A stretch of 64,000 nucleotides of DNA from Egicoccus sp. AB-alg6-2. GTDB lineage: Bacteria; Actinomycetota; Nitriliruptoria; Nitriliruptorales; Nitriliruptoraceae. Shown here piece after piece: positions 1 to 7,578 of the stretch. The notes beneath the pieces are model-generated. The model did no database searches. It was given only the letters and a program-made list of their open reading frames with translations, and was not told the DNA's origin. Both the position numbers and the translations under genes were made by a program. The stretch covers positions 62,001-126,000 of the forward strand of contig NZ_JBGUAY010000003.1 in the NCBI RefSeq assembly GCF_041821025.1. The letters are read 5' to 3'. Positions within the stretch are counted from its first letter, which is position 1. The number at the start of each line of letters is the position of its first letter.

Positions 1-367
1 GCCGGTGCCACGTCGCGGACGGGATCGCCTCGCCGACGCTGGAGCCACCCGCGGGCACGAGCTCCTGCTCGCGGGCGCGGTCCTGCGCGACGGCGTGGGC
101 CTCGAAGACCTGGTCGCCGACCGGCGGCAGCCGCTCGTCGAGCGGCGACATGCCCTTGATACGCACGAAACCGCCGAGCGGGAACGCCTTGACCCCGTAC
201 TCGGTCTCGCCGCGGTGCGTCGACCACAGCGTCGGGCCGAAGCCGAGGAAATAGCGGTCGGCCCGCATGCCGAACCAGCGGGCCGTGAGGAAATGGCCCA
301 GCTCGTGGATCATGATCGCCACGACGATGCTGACGACGAACACCACGATGGCGGTGGTCCCGCTCAT
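1..367 (-). CDS. rseP: RIP site-2 metalloprotease, N-terminal part (cut by window edge)
   Basis: Membrane-embedded zinc metalloprotease of the M50 family, which cleaves anti-sigma factors and other substrates within the membrane. About 122 residues are visible. They begin with a hydrophobic helix carrying the zinc motif HELGH near residues 22-26, followed by the typical ARWFGM and GFGPTLWS stretches and KAFPLGGFVRIKGM. The ATG at 367 overlaps the dxr stop (ATGA), so the two genes are translationally coupled. The dxr-site-2 protease pair is also found in mycobacteria (Rip1). The PDZ domain and second catalytic half lie outside the window. Confidence 0.92.
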   Translation of the reverse strand, partial: MSGTTAIVVFVVSIVVAIMIHELGHFLTARWFGMRADRYFLGFGPTLWSTHRGETEYGVKAFPLGGFVRIKGMSPLDERLPPVGDQVFEAHAVAQDRAREQELVPAGGSSVGEAIPSATWHR

Positions 368-1581
368 TCGACCCCTCCGTTGACGCGCGCGGTGGTGACG
401 GCGCCGGCGCCGGGCGCCCCCGTCAGTGCCTCGGCGGCATGGCGTCGCGCCCAGGCGTCGGCAGCTAGGACGTCCGAGAGGTCGCGCGGGTTGCCAGGAT
501 GTTCGGACTCCCACGCCGCGAGGGTGCGCTCGACCACCTCGGCGATGTCGAGGAAGCCCAGTCGCCCGTCGAAGAACTGGGCGACCGCGACCTCGTTGGC
601 CGCGTTGAGCACGGCCGGCCAGGTGCCGCGTCGGCGCCCGGCGAATTCGGCGAGGTCCAGCGCCCGAAACGTCGCGCGGTCCACCGGCTCGAACGTCAGC
701 TGCGACATCTGGGTCCAGTCGCAGGCCACGAACGCGTGCGGCAGACGTCGCGGCCAGGCCATGGCGAGCTGGATCGGCAGGCGCATGTCGGGCGGCGAGA
801 GCTGGGCGATCGTCGAGCCGTCGACGAACTCGACCATGGAGTGCACGACGGACTGCGGGTGCACGACGACGTCCAGCCGGTCCCACGGCACGTCGAACAG
901 CTCGTGGGCCTCGATCAGCTCGAGGCCCTTGTTCATCAGCGTTGCCGAGTTGCAGGTGACGACCGGTCCCATCGCCCACGTCGGGTGCGCCAACGCCTCG
1001 TCGACGCCGACCTCGACCAGCTCGGCCGCCGAGCGGCCACGGAAGGGGCCCCCGCTGGCGGTCAGCACCAGCCGGCCCACCTCGTCGCGTCGCCCGCCGC
1101 GCAGGCACTGCGCCAGGGCCGAGTGCTCCGAGTCGACCGGGATCAGGTGGGACTCGCGGCCTCCGGCGGCCTCGGCGGCGGCAACCACGAGGTCCCCACC
1201 GACGATCAGGCTCTCCTTGTTGGCCAGGGCGACGGGCGTACCGCGCTGCAGGGCCGCGAGCGTCGGTTCGAGCCCGACCGCCCCCGTGATGCCGTTGAGG
1301 ACCAGGTCGGCGTCCATCCGTGCCAGCTCGACGACGCCGTCGGTGCCGTCGAGCACCTCGAGGTCTGGGCGCTGCGAGCGCAGCTCGGCGGCCGCGGCGC
1401 GATCGCCCAGCGCGACCGTGGCCACCCCGAATTGCGCCGCCTGTGCCGCGAGGGCGCCGCCGTCCCGTCCCGCGGCGAGCCCGACCACCTCGAATCGGTC
1501 CGGGTGGGCGCGTACCACCTCGAGCGCCTGGGTCCCGATGGAACCCGTCGCGCCGAGCAGCACCAGCCGGCGGCGCCTCAT
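364..1581 (-). CDS. dxr: 1-deoxy-D-xylulose 5-phosphate reductoisomerase
   Basis: Cytosolic enzyme that makes 2-C-methyl-D-erythritol 4-phosphate from DXP, using NADPH and a divalent metal; the committed step of the MEP isoprenoid pathway. The 405-residue product has the NADPH loop GATGSIG at residues 9-15, the metal and substrate motif PVDSEHSA, the LTASGGPF loop and NSATLMNKGLE. The chosen ATG at 1581 opens directly on the dinucleotide-binding strand (RRRRLVLLG). It overlaps the rlmN stop by ATGA, and the gene ends in another ATGA overlap with the site-2 protease. Longer upstream readings only add low-complexity Arg-rich sequence. Confidence 0.96.
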   Translation of the reverse strand: MRRRRLVLLGATGSIGTQALEVVRAHPDRFEVVGLAAGRDGGALAAQAAQFGVATVALGDRAAAAELRSQRPDLEVLDGTDGVVELARMDADLVLNGITGAVGLEPTLAALQRGTPVALANKESLIVGGDLVVAAAEAAGGRESHLIPVDSEHSALAQCLRGGRRDEVGRLVLTASGGPFRGRSAAELVEVGVDEALAHPTWAMGPVVTCNSATLMNKGLELIEAHELFDVPWDRLDVVVHPQSVVHSMVEFVDGSTIAQLSPPDMRLPIQLAMAWPRRLPHAFVACDWTQMSQLTFEPVDRATFRALDLAEFAGRRRGTWPAVLNAANEVAVAQFFDGRLGFLDIAEVVERTLAAWESEHPGNPRDLSDVLAADAWARRHAAEALTGAPGAGAVTTARVNGGVE

Positions 1582-2744
1582 CGCTGCACCCCGGGATCGA
1601 CCTGGAGCAACTCGACCCGCTCGGCCGCACCGATGGCGGCCGGCAGCCGGGTCCCGGCACCGAGCGTGTAGCTGGCCAGCAGCTGCCCGCACGCGGCGTC
1701 GGCGTCGCGGCCACGCGTGTCCCGCAGCGTGATCTCGACCCCGCCCCGCTGGACCCGTTCGACGAAGGCGCGGGTCCGGCGCTTCGACGGTTCCTTCCAA
1801 CGCACCCCCGGCGTGGGGTTCATCGGGATGACGTTGACGTGCGCGCGCAGCCGCCGTGCGATCTTGGCGAGCTCGTCGGCCTGTTCGTCGTCGTCGTTGA
1901 CGTCGCCGATGAGGCACCACTCGATGCTGACGCGACGATTGGTGCGCTCGCGGTACTCGCGGACGACGGCCTCGAGCTCGGCCAGAGGGTGGCTGACGTT
2001 GATCGGGACGAGTTCATCGCGCAGCGTGTCCGTCGCCGCGTGGAGGCTGACGGCGAGCGTCAGCGGCAGCCCGAGATCGGCGAGCTTGCGGATCCCTGGG
2101 ACCAGCCCCACCGTGGAGACGGTGATGCCCCTGGCCGAGAGGTTGAAGCCCTCCGGGTCGTGCAGCCAGCGCACCGTGGCGAGCGTGGCCGGCAGGTTCG
2201 CCAGCGGCTCGCCCATACCCATGAACACGACGTTGGTGATGTGGTCGGGGGCACCGTCGGGAAGGTGCGCGCTGCCGATGTCGCCGCTTCGGAGGGCCGC
2301 GTCGGCGACCACCACCTGGCGGACCACCTCGCCGGCCGTCAGCTGGCGGCGGAATCCGGCCTGACCCGTCGCACAGAACGGGCACCCCATCGCGCAACCG
2401 GCCTGGGTCGAGATGCAGACCGTTGCCCGCTTCGGGTACAGCATCAGGACGGTCTCGATCGCCTCGCCGTCCGGGTAGCGCAGCAGCAGCTTGTGGGTGT
2501 GCCCGTCGTCGGCGACCCGGTGGGCGACGAGTTCGGGACGGGCCGGCGCGAAGCGTTCGGCGAGGGCAGCACGCAGGGCGGCCGGCAGGTCGGTCATCTC
2601 CGCGGGATCGTCGACCCCGCGGACCAGCCACGCGTGCAACTGGTCGGCCCGGTACCTGGGCTGGTCCAGTTCGGCCATCAGGGCGGTCAACTCGTCGCGC
2701 GAGAGCGCGTACGGGTCGACGACCGCGGCGGGCTGGGAAGACAA
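1578..2744 (-). CDS. rlmN: dual-specificity 23S rRNA/tRNA (adenine-C2) methyltransferase
   Basis: Radical-SAM enzyme methylating C2 of A2503 in 23S rRNA and A37 in some tRNAs. It shows the N-terminal helical domain (residues 10-70), the iron-sulfur motif CAMGCPFC (Cys117, 121, 124), the GMGEPL glycine motif and a late Cys in ADAACGQL that would carry the methyl-relay chemistry. I start at TTG 2744 because GAGGTG lies about 8 bases upstream. A GTG at 2759 would add five residues but has no ribosome-binding site. The product is 388 residues, normal for the family. It forms an ATGA overlap with dxr. Confidence 0.93.
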   Translation of the reverse strand: MSSQPAAVVDPYALSRDELTALMAELDQPRYRADQLHAWLVRGVDDPAEMTDLPAALRAALAERFAPARPELVAHRVADDGHTHKLLLRYPDGEAIETVLMLYPKRATVCISTQAGCAMGCPFCATGQAGFRRQLTAGEVVRQVVVADAALRSGDIGSAHLPDGAPDHITNVVFMGMGEPLANLPATLATVRWLHDPEGFNLSARGITVSTVGLVPGIRKLADLGLPLTLAVSLHAATDTLRDELVPINVSHPLAELEAVVREYRERTNRRVSIEWCLIGDVNDDDEQADELAKIARRLRAHVNVIPMNPTPGVRWKEPSKRRTRAFVERVQRGGVEITLRDTRGRDADAACGQLLASYTLGAGTRLPAAIGAAERVELLQVDPGVQR

Positions 2745-2847
2745 GCGGGAACACCTCACGGGTGGCACGAGCGGCTGGCGTCGCGGGGCGGCGACGTGTG
2801 TGCCGACCGGCAAGGGTACGACAGCCCGTCGTGGCCGGCGCGCCGCT

Positions 2848-2899
2848 GGTGACCACGCCAGGCGCCGGACGCCGGTGACCACGCCAGGCGCCGGACGCC
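2848..2899. repeat. 26-bp tandem repeat, two perfect copies
   Basis: Two identical 26-base units (2848-2873 and 2874-2899), each starting GGTGACCACGCC, followed by a third GGTGACC at 2900 and a fourth at 2917 that begins the adjoining inverted-repeat element. The array lies in the 237-base gap between the cdsA end and the rlmN start. No gene is visible in that gap. Confidence 0.85.
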
Positions 2900-2910
2900 G
2901 GTGACCGCTG

Positions 2911-2976
2911 GCCGCCGGTGACCGTTCCGATGCGCCAAGCGCCGAGGCGCGCGACCGGCAGCAGGAACCGGCGGCC
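2911..2976. repeat. 66-bp inverted-repeat element, copy 1 (cdsA 3' end)
   Basis: Left arm GCCGCCGGTGACCGTTCC (2911-2928) and right arm GGAACCGGCGGCC (2964-2976) are inverted copies except for a five-base GACCG insertion in the left arm. The right arm ends five bases from the cdsA stop codon. Near-identical arms at the same spacing recur at 32731-32796 and 60004-60070. It may act as an RNA hairpin at the end of the cdsA transcript. Confidence 0.75.
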
Positions 2977-2981
2977 AGAAG

Positions 2982-3875
2982 TCAGACGAGGAGTTCGACC
3001 ACGTAGTAGCCGACCGGCAGCGCGAGCAGGATCCCGTCGACGCGGTCGAGGACGCCGCCGTGGCCGGGCAGCACGTCACCGAGGTCCTTGATCCCGAGAT
3101 CGCGCTTGAACATCGACTCGGTGAGGTCGCCCACGAAGGAGGCGACACCGCAGGCGAGGGCCAGGGCCGCCGCGGTGGCCGGGCTGAACGTGTCGCCGAA
3201 GCGGGGCAGGAGGAGCGCCAGTGCCACGACGGCCAGCAGGAGTCCGCCGGTGAAACCCTCCCAGGTCTTGTTGGGGCTCACGGAGGGGGCGATCTTGTGC
3301 CGGCCGAAGGCGACCCCGAACCCGTAGCCGCCGACGTCGGTCAGGACGGCCGCCAGGATCACGGCGAACACCGCGAGCGGGCCGGCGGACGGGCGGTTGA
3401 TCAGCAGGACCCCGAAGGAGGCCAGGAACCCGACCCACAGGCCGAACAGCGTCGTGATGGCCAGCGTGCGCACCACGTCGCTGCGGTGCCCGTCGCTGAG
3501 CTGCGACAGGATGCCGCCGAGCACCAGGACCGCCACACCGACGGCCTGCCCGGCGTGACGGGCCTGGTAGGCGCCAAAGAGCATGACGAGGGTGGCGACG
3601 ACCGCCACCGCGACCTCGAGACGCAGCCCGATGGTCCGCAGGACGCGACCTGCCTCGACGTAGGCGATCACCGTCAGCAGCGCGATGAGGACGGCGAACG
3701 CCATCGGGTGCCAGACCACCGAACCGATGAAGACGCCGGCGAGCACCACCCCGACCGCGATGGCCAGCGGCAGGTTGCGGCCGCCGACCATGCGCCGGCT
3801 TCCGGAGGCACCGCCGACCACGCCACCGTCGGTGACCGGAGCCTGGTCGCGGGCCGGATCGCCGGCGTCGGACAC
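2982..3875 (-). CDS. cdsA: phosphatidate cytidylyltransferase (CDP-diacylglycerol synthase)
   Basis: Integral membrane enzyme turning phosphatidic acid and CTP into CDP-diacylglycerol, the precursor of all phospholipids. The 297-residue product has a polar N-terminal tail of about 30 residues, then about eight hydrophobic helices. The C-terminal family signature is present: S-MFKRDLGIKDLGD followed by GHGGVLDRVDG, with the metal-binding Asp residues. The GTG start lies four bases after the frr stop, with GAGG overlapping that stop, so it is probably read from the frr transcript. It is one of three genes in the window followed directly by the 66-bp inverted repeat. Confidence 0.95.
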   Translation of the reverse strand: MSDAGDPARDQAPVTDGGVVGGASGSRRMVGGRNLPLAIAVGVVLAGVFIGSVVWHPMAFAVLIALLTVIAYVEAGRVLRTIGLRLEVAVAVVATLVMLFGAYQARHAGQAVGVAVLVLGGILSQLSDGHRSDVVRTLAITTLFGLWVGFLASFGVLLINRPSAGPLAVFAVILAAVLTDVGGYGFGVAFGRHKIAPSVSPNKTWEGFTGGLLLAVVALALLLPRFGDTFSPATAAALALACGVASFVGDLTESMFKRDLGIKDLGDVLPGHGGVLDRVDGILLALPVGYYVVELLV

Positions 3876-3879
3876 GTCC

Positions 3880-4440
3880 TCAGACCTCGAGCAGGTCCTT
3901 TTCCTTCTGTTCCAGCAACTTGTCGATCTTGGCGACGTGCTTCGCCGTCAGGTCCTCGAGCTGCTTGGCGTAGCGGTCGTGCTCGTCCTTGCCGACCTCG
4001 CCGTCGTCCTCGAGCTTCTGCATCTGGTCGCGGGCACTGCGCCGGACGTTGCGGATGGCGACCTTGCCATCCTCGGCCGCCGCCTTGGCCATCTTGATGA
4101 AGTCCTTGCGCCGCTCCTCGGTGAGCTCGGGGAAGACGCAGCGGATGGTGCCACCGTCGGTCGACGGGTTCAGTCCGAGGTCGGACTCGCGAATGGCCTT
4201 CTCGATCTGGTTGACCGAGCCCTTGTCGAACGGGTTGACCAGCAGGATCCGGGGTTCGGGGACGGCGAAGTTGGCCAGCTGCTGCAGCGGGGTCGGCGCC
4301 CCGTAGTAGTCGACCACGATCTTGTTCAGCAGCTGCGGATTCGCACGGCCGGTGCGGATCGACCCGAAGTCCTGGCTCACCTTCTCGACCGCCTGGTCCA
4401 TCCGGTGCTCGGCGTCGATGGCGACGTCGTCGAGGCTCAT
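3880..4440 (-). CDS. frr: ribosome-recycling factor
   Basis: Releases post-termination 70S ribosomes from mRNA together with EF-G. The 186-residue length is the family norm. Visible signatures are the RTGRANP motif near residue 30, the PEPR and NPFDKGS segments of the hinge and second domain, and the three-helix bundle with NVRRSARDQ. I start at the ATG at 4440 (MSLDDV), which has AGGGG six bases upstream. An ATG five codons earlier would place the start within the ribosome-binding region. The neighbours cdsA (4 bases downstream) and pyrH (84 bases upstream) follow the conserved bacterial order. Confidence 0.96.
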   Translation of the reverse strand: MSLDDVAIDAEHRMDQAVEKVSQDFGSIRTGRANPQLLNKIVVDYYGAPTPLQQLANFAVPEPRILLVNPFDKGSVNQIEKAIRESDLGLNPSTDGGTIRCVFPELTEERRKDFIKMAKAAAEDGKVAIRNVRRSARDQMQKLEDDGEVGKDEHDRYAKQLEDLTAKHVAKIDKLLEQKEKDLLEV

Positions 4441-4482
4441 GGCTGTTCCCCTCATGTCGAATCCGGGCGTGGTGCCCTGGGT

Positions 4483-4488
4483 AGCGTA
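4483..4488 (-). promoter_or_regulatory. -10-like box for frr-cdsA
   Basis: TACGCT on the minus strand, about 42 bases before the frr start in the pyrH-frr gap. It matches the TA(G/C)(G/C)NT pattern found ahead of many operons here. No convincing -35 was seen. Confidence 0.4.
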
Positions 4489-4524
4489 GGCGGGTGCGTC
4501 GGCGACGCCGGCGGCGGCGACCGG

Positions 4525-5268
4525 TCAGTCCGCGAGGTTCTTGTCGGCGGTGACCAACGTGCCGACGGCCTCGCCCCGCACGACGCGGCGGATGTTGCCC
4601 TCACGCAGCAGTTCGAACACCACGATGGGCAGGCCGTTGTCCATGCACAGCGAGATGGCCGTGGCGTCCATGACCCCGAGACCCTGGTTGAGCACCGACA
4701 GGAAGTCGATCTCCTCGTAGCGGGTGGCGTCGGGGTTGCGCTTCGGGTCGCTGTCGTAGACGCCGTCGACCCCGGTGCCCTTCAGGATCGCCTCGGCATC
4801 GATCTCGAGTGCGCGCTGAGCGGCGGTGGTGTCGGTCGTGAAATACGGCGCACCGAGGCCCGCGGCGAAGATCACGACCAGCCCCTTCTCGAGGTGGCGG
4901 ACCGCGCGGCGACGGATGTAGGGCTCGGCGACCTCCTGCATGGCGATCGCGGTCTGCACGCGGGTGTCGACGCCTTCCTTTTCCAGGGCGTCCTGCAACG
5001 CGAGGGCGTTGATCACCGTGGCGAGCATGCCCATGTGGTCGGCCTGCGAGCGGTCCATGCCGGTCGCCGAGGGCGAGTTGCCGCGGAAGATGTTCCCACC
5101 GCCGACGACGATGCCGATCTCGGTGCCGTCCGACGCCTGCAGTTCGGCGATCTCGCGCGCGACCTGCCGCACGATCGTCGGGTCGATACCGCCCTTGACC
5201 TCGGGGTCGGAGAACGCCTCACCGGACAGCTTCAGGAGCACGCGGCGGAAGGGGGTGCGGCTGGTCAC
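4525..5268 (-). CDS. pyrH: uridylate kinase
   Basis: Bacterial UMP kinase of the amino-acid-kinase fold; phosphorylates UMP to UDP with ATP and is allosterically controlled. The 247-residue product starts with the KLSGEAF phosphate-binding segment. It then has VGGGNIFRG and the UMP-binding region [20 protein letters not shown], and [11 protein letters not shown] near the ATP site. GTG at 5268 has GGGAG six bases upstream; the longer reading would run into repeats. It is separated from tsf by 411 bases holding a hairpin, a repeat array and its own -10-like box, so it looks uncoupled from rpsB-tsf. Confidence 0.95.
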   Translation of the reverse strand: MTSRTPFRRVLLKLSGEAFSDPEVKGGIDPTIVRQVAREIAELQASDGTEIGIVVGGGNIFRGNSPSATGMDRSQADHMGMLATVINALALQDALEKEGVDTRVQTAIAMQEVAEPYIRRRAVRHLEKGLVVIFAAGLGAPYFTTDTTAAQRALEIDAEAILKGTGVDGVYDSDPKRNPDATRYEEIDFLSVLNQGLGVMDATAISLCMDNGLPIVVFELLREGNIRRVVRGEAVGTLVTADKNLAD

Positions 5269-5306
5269 GAAGGGCTCCCGGTGGGGCGGTACTCGGCCGG
5301 GGCGAG

Positions 5307-5312
5307 AGCCTA
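5307..5312 (-). promoter_or_regulatory. -10-like box for pyrH
   Basis: TAGGCT on the minus strand, 38 bases before the GTG start of pyrH and downstream (in the reading direction) of the direct-repeat array. It is one of the recurrent TAGGCT boxes of this window. Confidence 0.45.
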
Positions 5313-5375
5313 GCGACCCCCGCCGATGCCCCCTCACCCCCGCGCGCCCCCACCCGCATCCCCCACATTCGTGCA

Positions 5376-5562
5376 CCGGCACGAACGTGGACCCGCCCGC
5401 GCCCCGCCGGCTGACCGCCCCGGTTCACCTTTCGGTTCCCGGCACGAACGTGGACCCGCCCGCTCTCCTCCGCTTGGCCGCCCCGGTTCACTTTCGGTTC
5501 CCGGCACGAACGTGGACCCGCCCGCGCCCCGCCGGCTGGCCGCTCCGGTTCACTTTCGTGTC
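5376..5562. repeat. three tandem 62-63 bp direct repeats between tsf and pyrH
   Basis: Units begin at 5376, 5439 and 5501, each opening with CCGGCACGAACGTGGACCCG and closing with a GGTTCACTTTCG-like segment. A degenerate fourth opening (CCCGAGACGAAAG) follows. Each unit contains the near-palindrome CACGAACGTG. Just before unit 1, TTCGTGC and GCACGAA form a 7-bp inverted pair around four bases. The 411-base stretch 5269-5679 otherwise holds the tsf hairpin and the pyrH -10-like box. I see no gene in it. Confidence 0.88.
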
Positions 5563-5594
5563 CCGAGACGAAAGATGCGTCGGTCGAGGACGGC

Positions 5595-5622
5595 GACGCC
5601 CCCGGCCGGGGCCGGGGGCGTC
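5595..5622 (-). terminator. hairpin terminator after tsf
   Basis: Perfect 13-bp stem (GACGCCCCCGGCC and its complement) with a two-base centre, 58 bases past the tsf stop. No U-tract follows, as is common in high-G+C actinobacteria. It would end the rpsB-tsf transcript before the repeat array. Confidence 0.7.
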
Positions 5623-5679
5623 GTGGTCGTGCCGTGGCGCGCGACGAGGCGGGCACGCGCGCCCAGGTGGTGCGAGCGG

Positions 5680-6291
5680 TCAGGCGCCGACTTCGTAGCG
5701 GGCGAAGCGGGCGACCTCGATCTTCTCGCCCAGGATGCCCTGGACGTCGATGATCTTCTGCGCGACGGTCTTGTCGGGGTCGAGCACGAAGGGCTGGTTG
5801 AGCAGGACCCAGTCCTCGTAGACCTTCTTGACCTTGCCCTCGACGATGCGGTCGATGATGTTCTCGGGCTTGCCCTGCTCGATGGCTTCCTTACGGGCGA
5901 ACTCCTTCTCCTTCTCGAGGAGGGCCGGGTCCACCTGGTCCTCGCGGACCACCATCGGCTTGACCGCCGCGATGTGCATCGCGAGGTCCTTCGCCAGCTT
6001 CTGGAACTGCTCGTTCTTGGCCACGAAGTCGGTCTCGCACGACAACTGCAGCATCACGCCGACCTTCGGCGGCATGCCGGGGGTCGGGGTGTGCAGGTAG
6101 GCGTGGACGAAGCCCTCGGACGCGGTGCGCTCGGCGGCGCGGGCGTCCATCTTCGCACCGGTGCGCTCGCGCACCAGTTCGGCGGCCTTGTCGAAGTCGC
6201 CGTCGGCGTCGTCGAGCGCCTTCTTGCAGGCCATCATCGGCGCGTTGGTCAGTTCACGCAGCTTCTTGACGTCAGCAGCGGTCACGGCCAC
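5680..6291 (-). CDS. tsf: elongation factor Ts
   Basis: Guanine-nucleotide exchange factor that recycles EF-Tu from GDP to GTP form. The 203-residue length is the short type lacking one core subdomain. Present are the N-terminal UBA-like segment LRELTNAPMMACKKAL, the EF-Tu contact motif CETDFVAKNEQF, and C-terminal IDRIVEGKVKK with the motif LLNQPFV. GTG at 6291 is preceded by GAGGAGG seven bases away, which settles the start. It lies 116 bases downstream of rpsB in the classic rpsB-tsf arrangement. Confidence 0.96.
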   Translation of the reverse strand: MAVTAADVKKLRELTNAPMMACKKALDDADGDFDKAAELVRERTGAKMDARAAERTASEGFVHAYLHTPTPGMPPKVGVMLQLSCETDFVAKNEQFQKLAKDLAMHIAAVKPMVVREDQVDPALLEKEKEFARKEAIEQGKPENIIDRIVEGKVKKVYEDWVLLNQPFVLDPDKTVAQKIIDVQGILGEKIEVARFARYEVGA

Positions 6292-6407
6292 GGTGATCCT
6301 CCTCGTGGAGCGTCGGTCGCGCCGGGCGGGGCGGACCGGAATGGGAACGGGTCTTCGACGCGCCGGTGTCCGCACCCGAAACGGATGCGGTCACCGGCAG
6401 GTTCGGC

Positions 6408-7337
6408 TCAGGCCTCGGACGGCGCGTCGGCGGCGGCAGCCTCCGACGGGGCGGCATCGGCGGGGGCCGCCTCGGCAGGCGCTTCGGCCGGGGCATCGCC
6501 GCCGCTGGCCTTGGTCGCCTGCTCCTGTGCCTGCTGACGCTCGAGCTCGATCTCCCACTCGGCCTTGGGCTCGGAGACGTCGAGTCCACCACCGGCGGAC
6601 GCGGCCGCCTGCATGGCCTGCACGCGCAGTTCCTCGTCGGGCGAGCGTGATGCGCGGAGCAGCAGCCCGTCGGCGCAGGCGTCGGCGATGATGCGGGTCA
6701 GCAGCGCCGAGCTGCGGATCGCGTCGTCGTTGCCCGGGATCGGGTACTGGACCATGTCGGGGTCGCAGTTGGTGTCGAGGATGCCGATGACCGGGATCTT
6801 GAGGCGGTTGGCCTCCTTGACCGCGATCTCTTCGATGACGGTGTCCACGACCCAGATGGCGTCGGGCAGCTTGCCCATCTCGCGGATGCCGCCGAGGTTG
6901 GTCTGCAGCTTCTCGTGCTCACGGTTGAGCTGCAGGACCTCCTTCTTGGGCAGCAGTTCGAAGGTGCCCGAGGACTCCATGGCCTCGAGTTCCTTGAGCC
7001 GGGCGACACGGCCCTTGATGGTCTGGAAGTTGGTGAGCATGCCGCCCATCCAGCGTTCCGTGACGTAGGGCATGCCGACGCGGTTGGCCTGCCACTCGAT
7101 GGTTTCCTGGGCCTGCTTCTTGGTGCCCACGAACATCACGGTCCCACCCTTGGCGACGAGGTCGCGCGTGAAGGTGTAGGCCCGCTCGATGTAGCCAACG
7201 GTCTGGCGCAGGTCGATGACGTAGATGCCGCTGCGCTCGCCGTAGATGAAGCGACGCATCTTGGGGTTCCAGCGCCGGGTCTGGTGTCCGAAGTGGACAC
7301 CGGCCTCGAGCAGCTGGCGCATGGTGACGACGGCCAC
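6408..7337 (-). CDS. rpsB: 30S ribosomal protein uS2
   Basis: Small-subunit protein bound near the 30S head and needed for uS1 association where present. The 309-residue product starts [19 protein letters not shown] (GTG at 7337, AGAGGA seven bases upstream). It carries the two family signatures, the N-terminal [11 protein letters not shown] and the central P-(D)AIWVVDT with later PVIGILDTN. After about residue 250 there is an Ala/Pro/Glu-rich tail typical of high-G+C actinobacteria. The leader back to the likely promoter at 7539 is about 190 bases, long enough for the autoregulation known for rpsB leaders. Confidence 0.96.
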   Translation of the reverse strand: MAVVTMRQLLEAGVHFGHQTRRWNPKMRRFIYGERSGIYVIDLRQTVGYIERAYTFTRDLVAKGGTVMFVGTKKQAQETIEWQANRVGMPYVTERWMGGMLTNFQTIKGRVARLKELEAMESSGTFELLPKKEVLQLNREHEKLQTNLGGIREMGKLPDAIWVVDTVIEEIAVKEANRLKIPVIGILDTNCDPDMVQYPIPGNDDAIRSSALLTRIIADACADGLLLRASRSPDEELRVQAMQAAASAGGGLDVSEPKAEWEIELERQQAQEQATKASGGDAPAEAPAEAAPADAAPSEAAAADAPSEA

Positions 7338-7538
7338 GAAGAGTCCTCTCTCGGATTCGGTTCGGCCTCCGCTCGCGTCGTCCGGGACCGACGTCGGCGC
7401 GTGGGCGCCACGGCGGCGAACGGATCTCGACCCACCCCTGTCGAAGCAGGGGCACCGGGGTCGCCCGTCGGCGAGCGTGTGGATTCTCGGGAACAAACGA
7501 AACGGCGGATCCACCGCGAGGTGGACCCGCACGCGCAG

Positions 7539-7544
7539 AGCGTA
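7539..7544 (-). promoter_or_regulatory. -10-like box for rpsB-tsf
   Basis: TACGCT on the minus strand, about 200 bases before the rpsB start. The 241 bases between rpsB and the next gene hold no other coding signal, so this is probably the leader of the rpsB-tsf operon. Confidence 0.4.
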
Positions 7545-7578
7545 CCCGCTGCGGACCGGAGGCGTCCACCGGCGCAGC

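Noticed and set aside
5376-5562. CRISPR array
   Set aside because: The 62-63 bp units abut directly with no unique spacers, and no cas gene is present.
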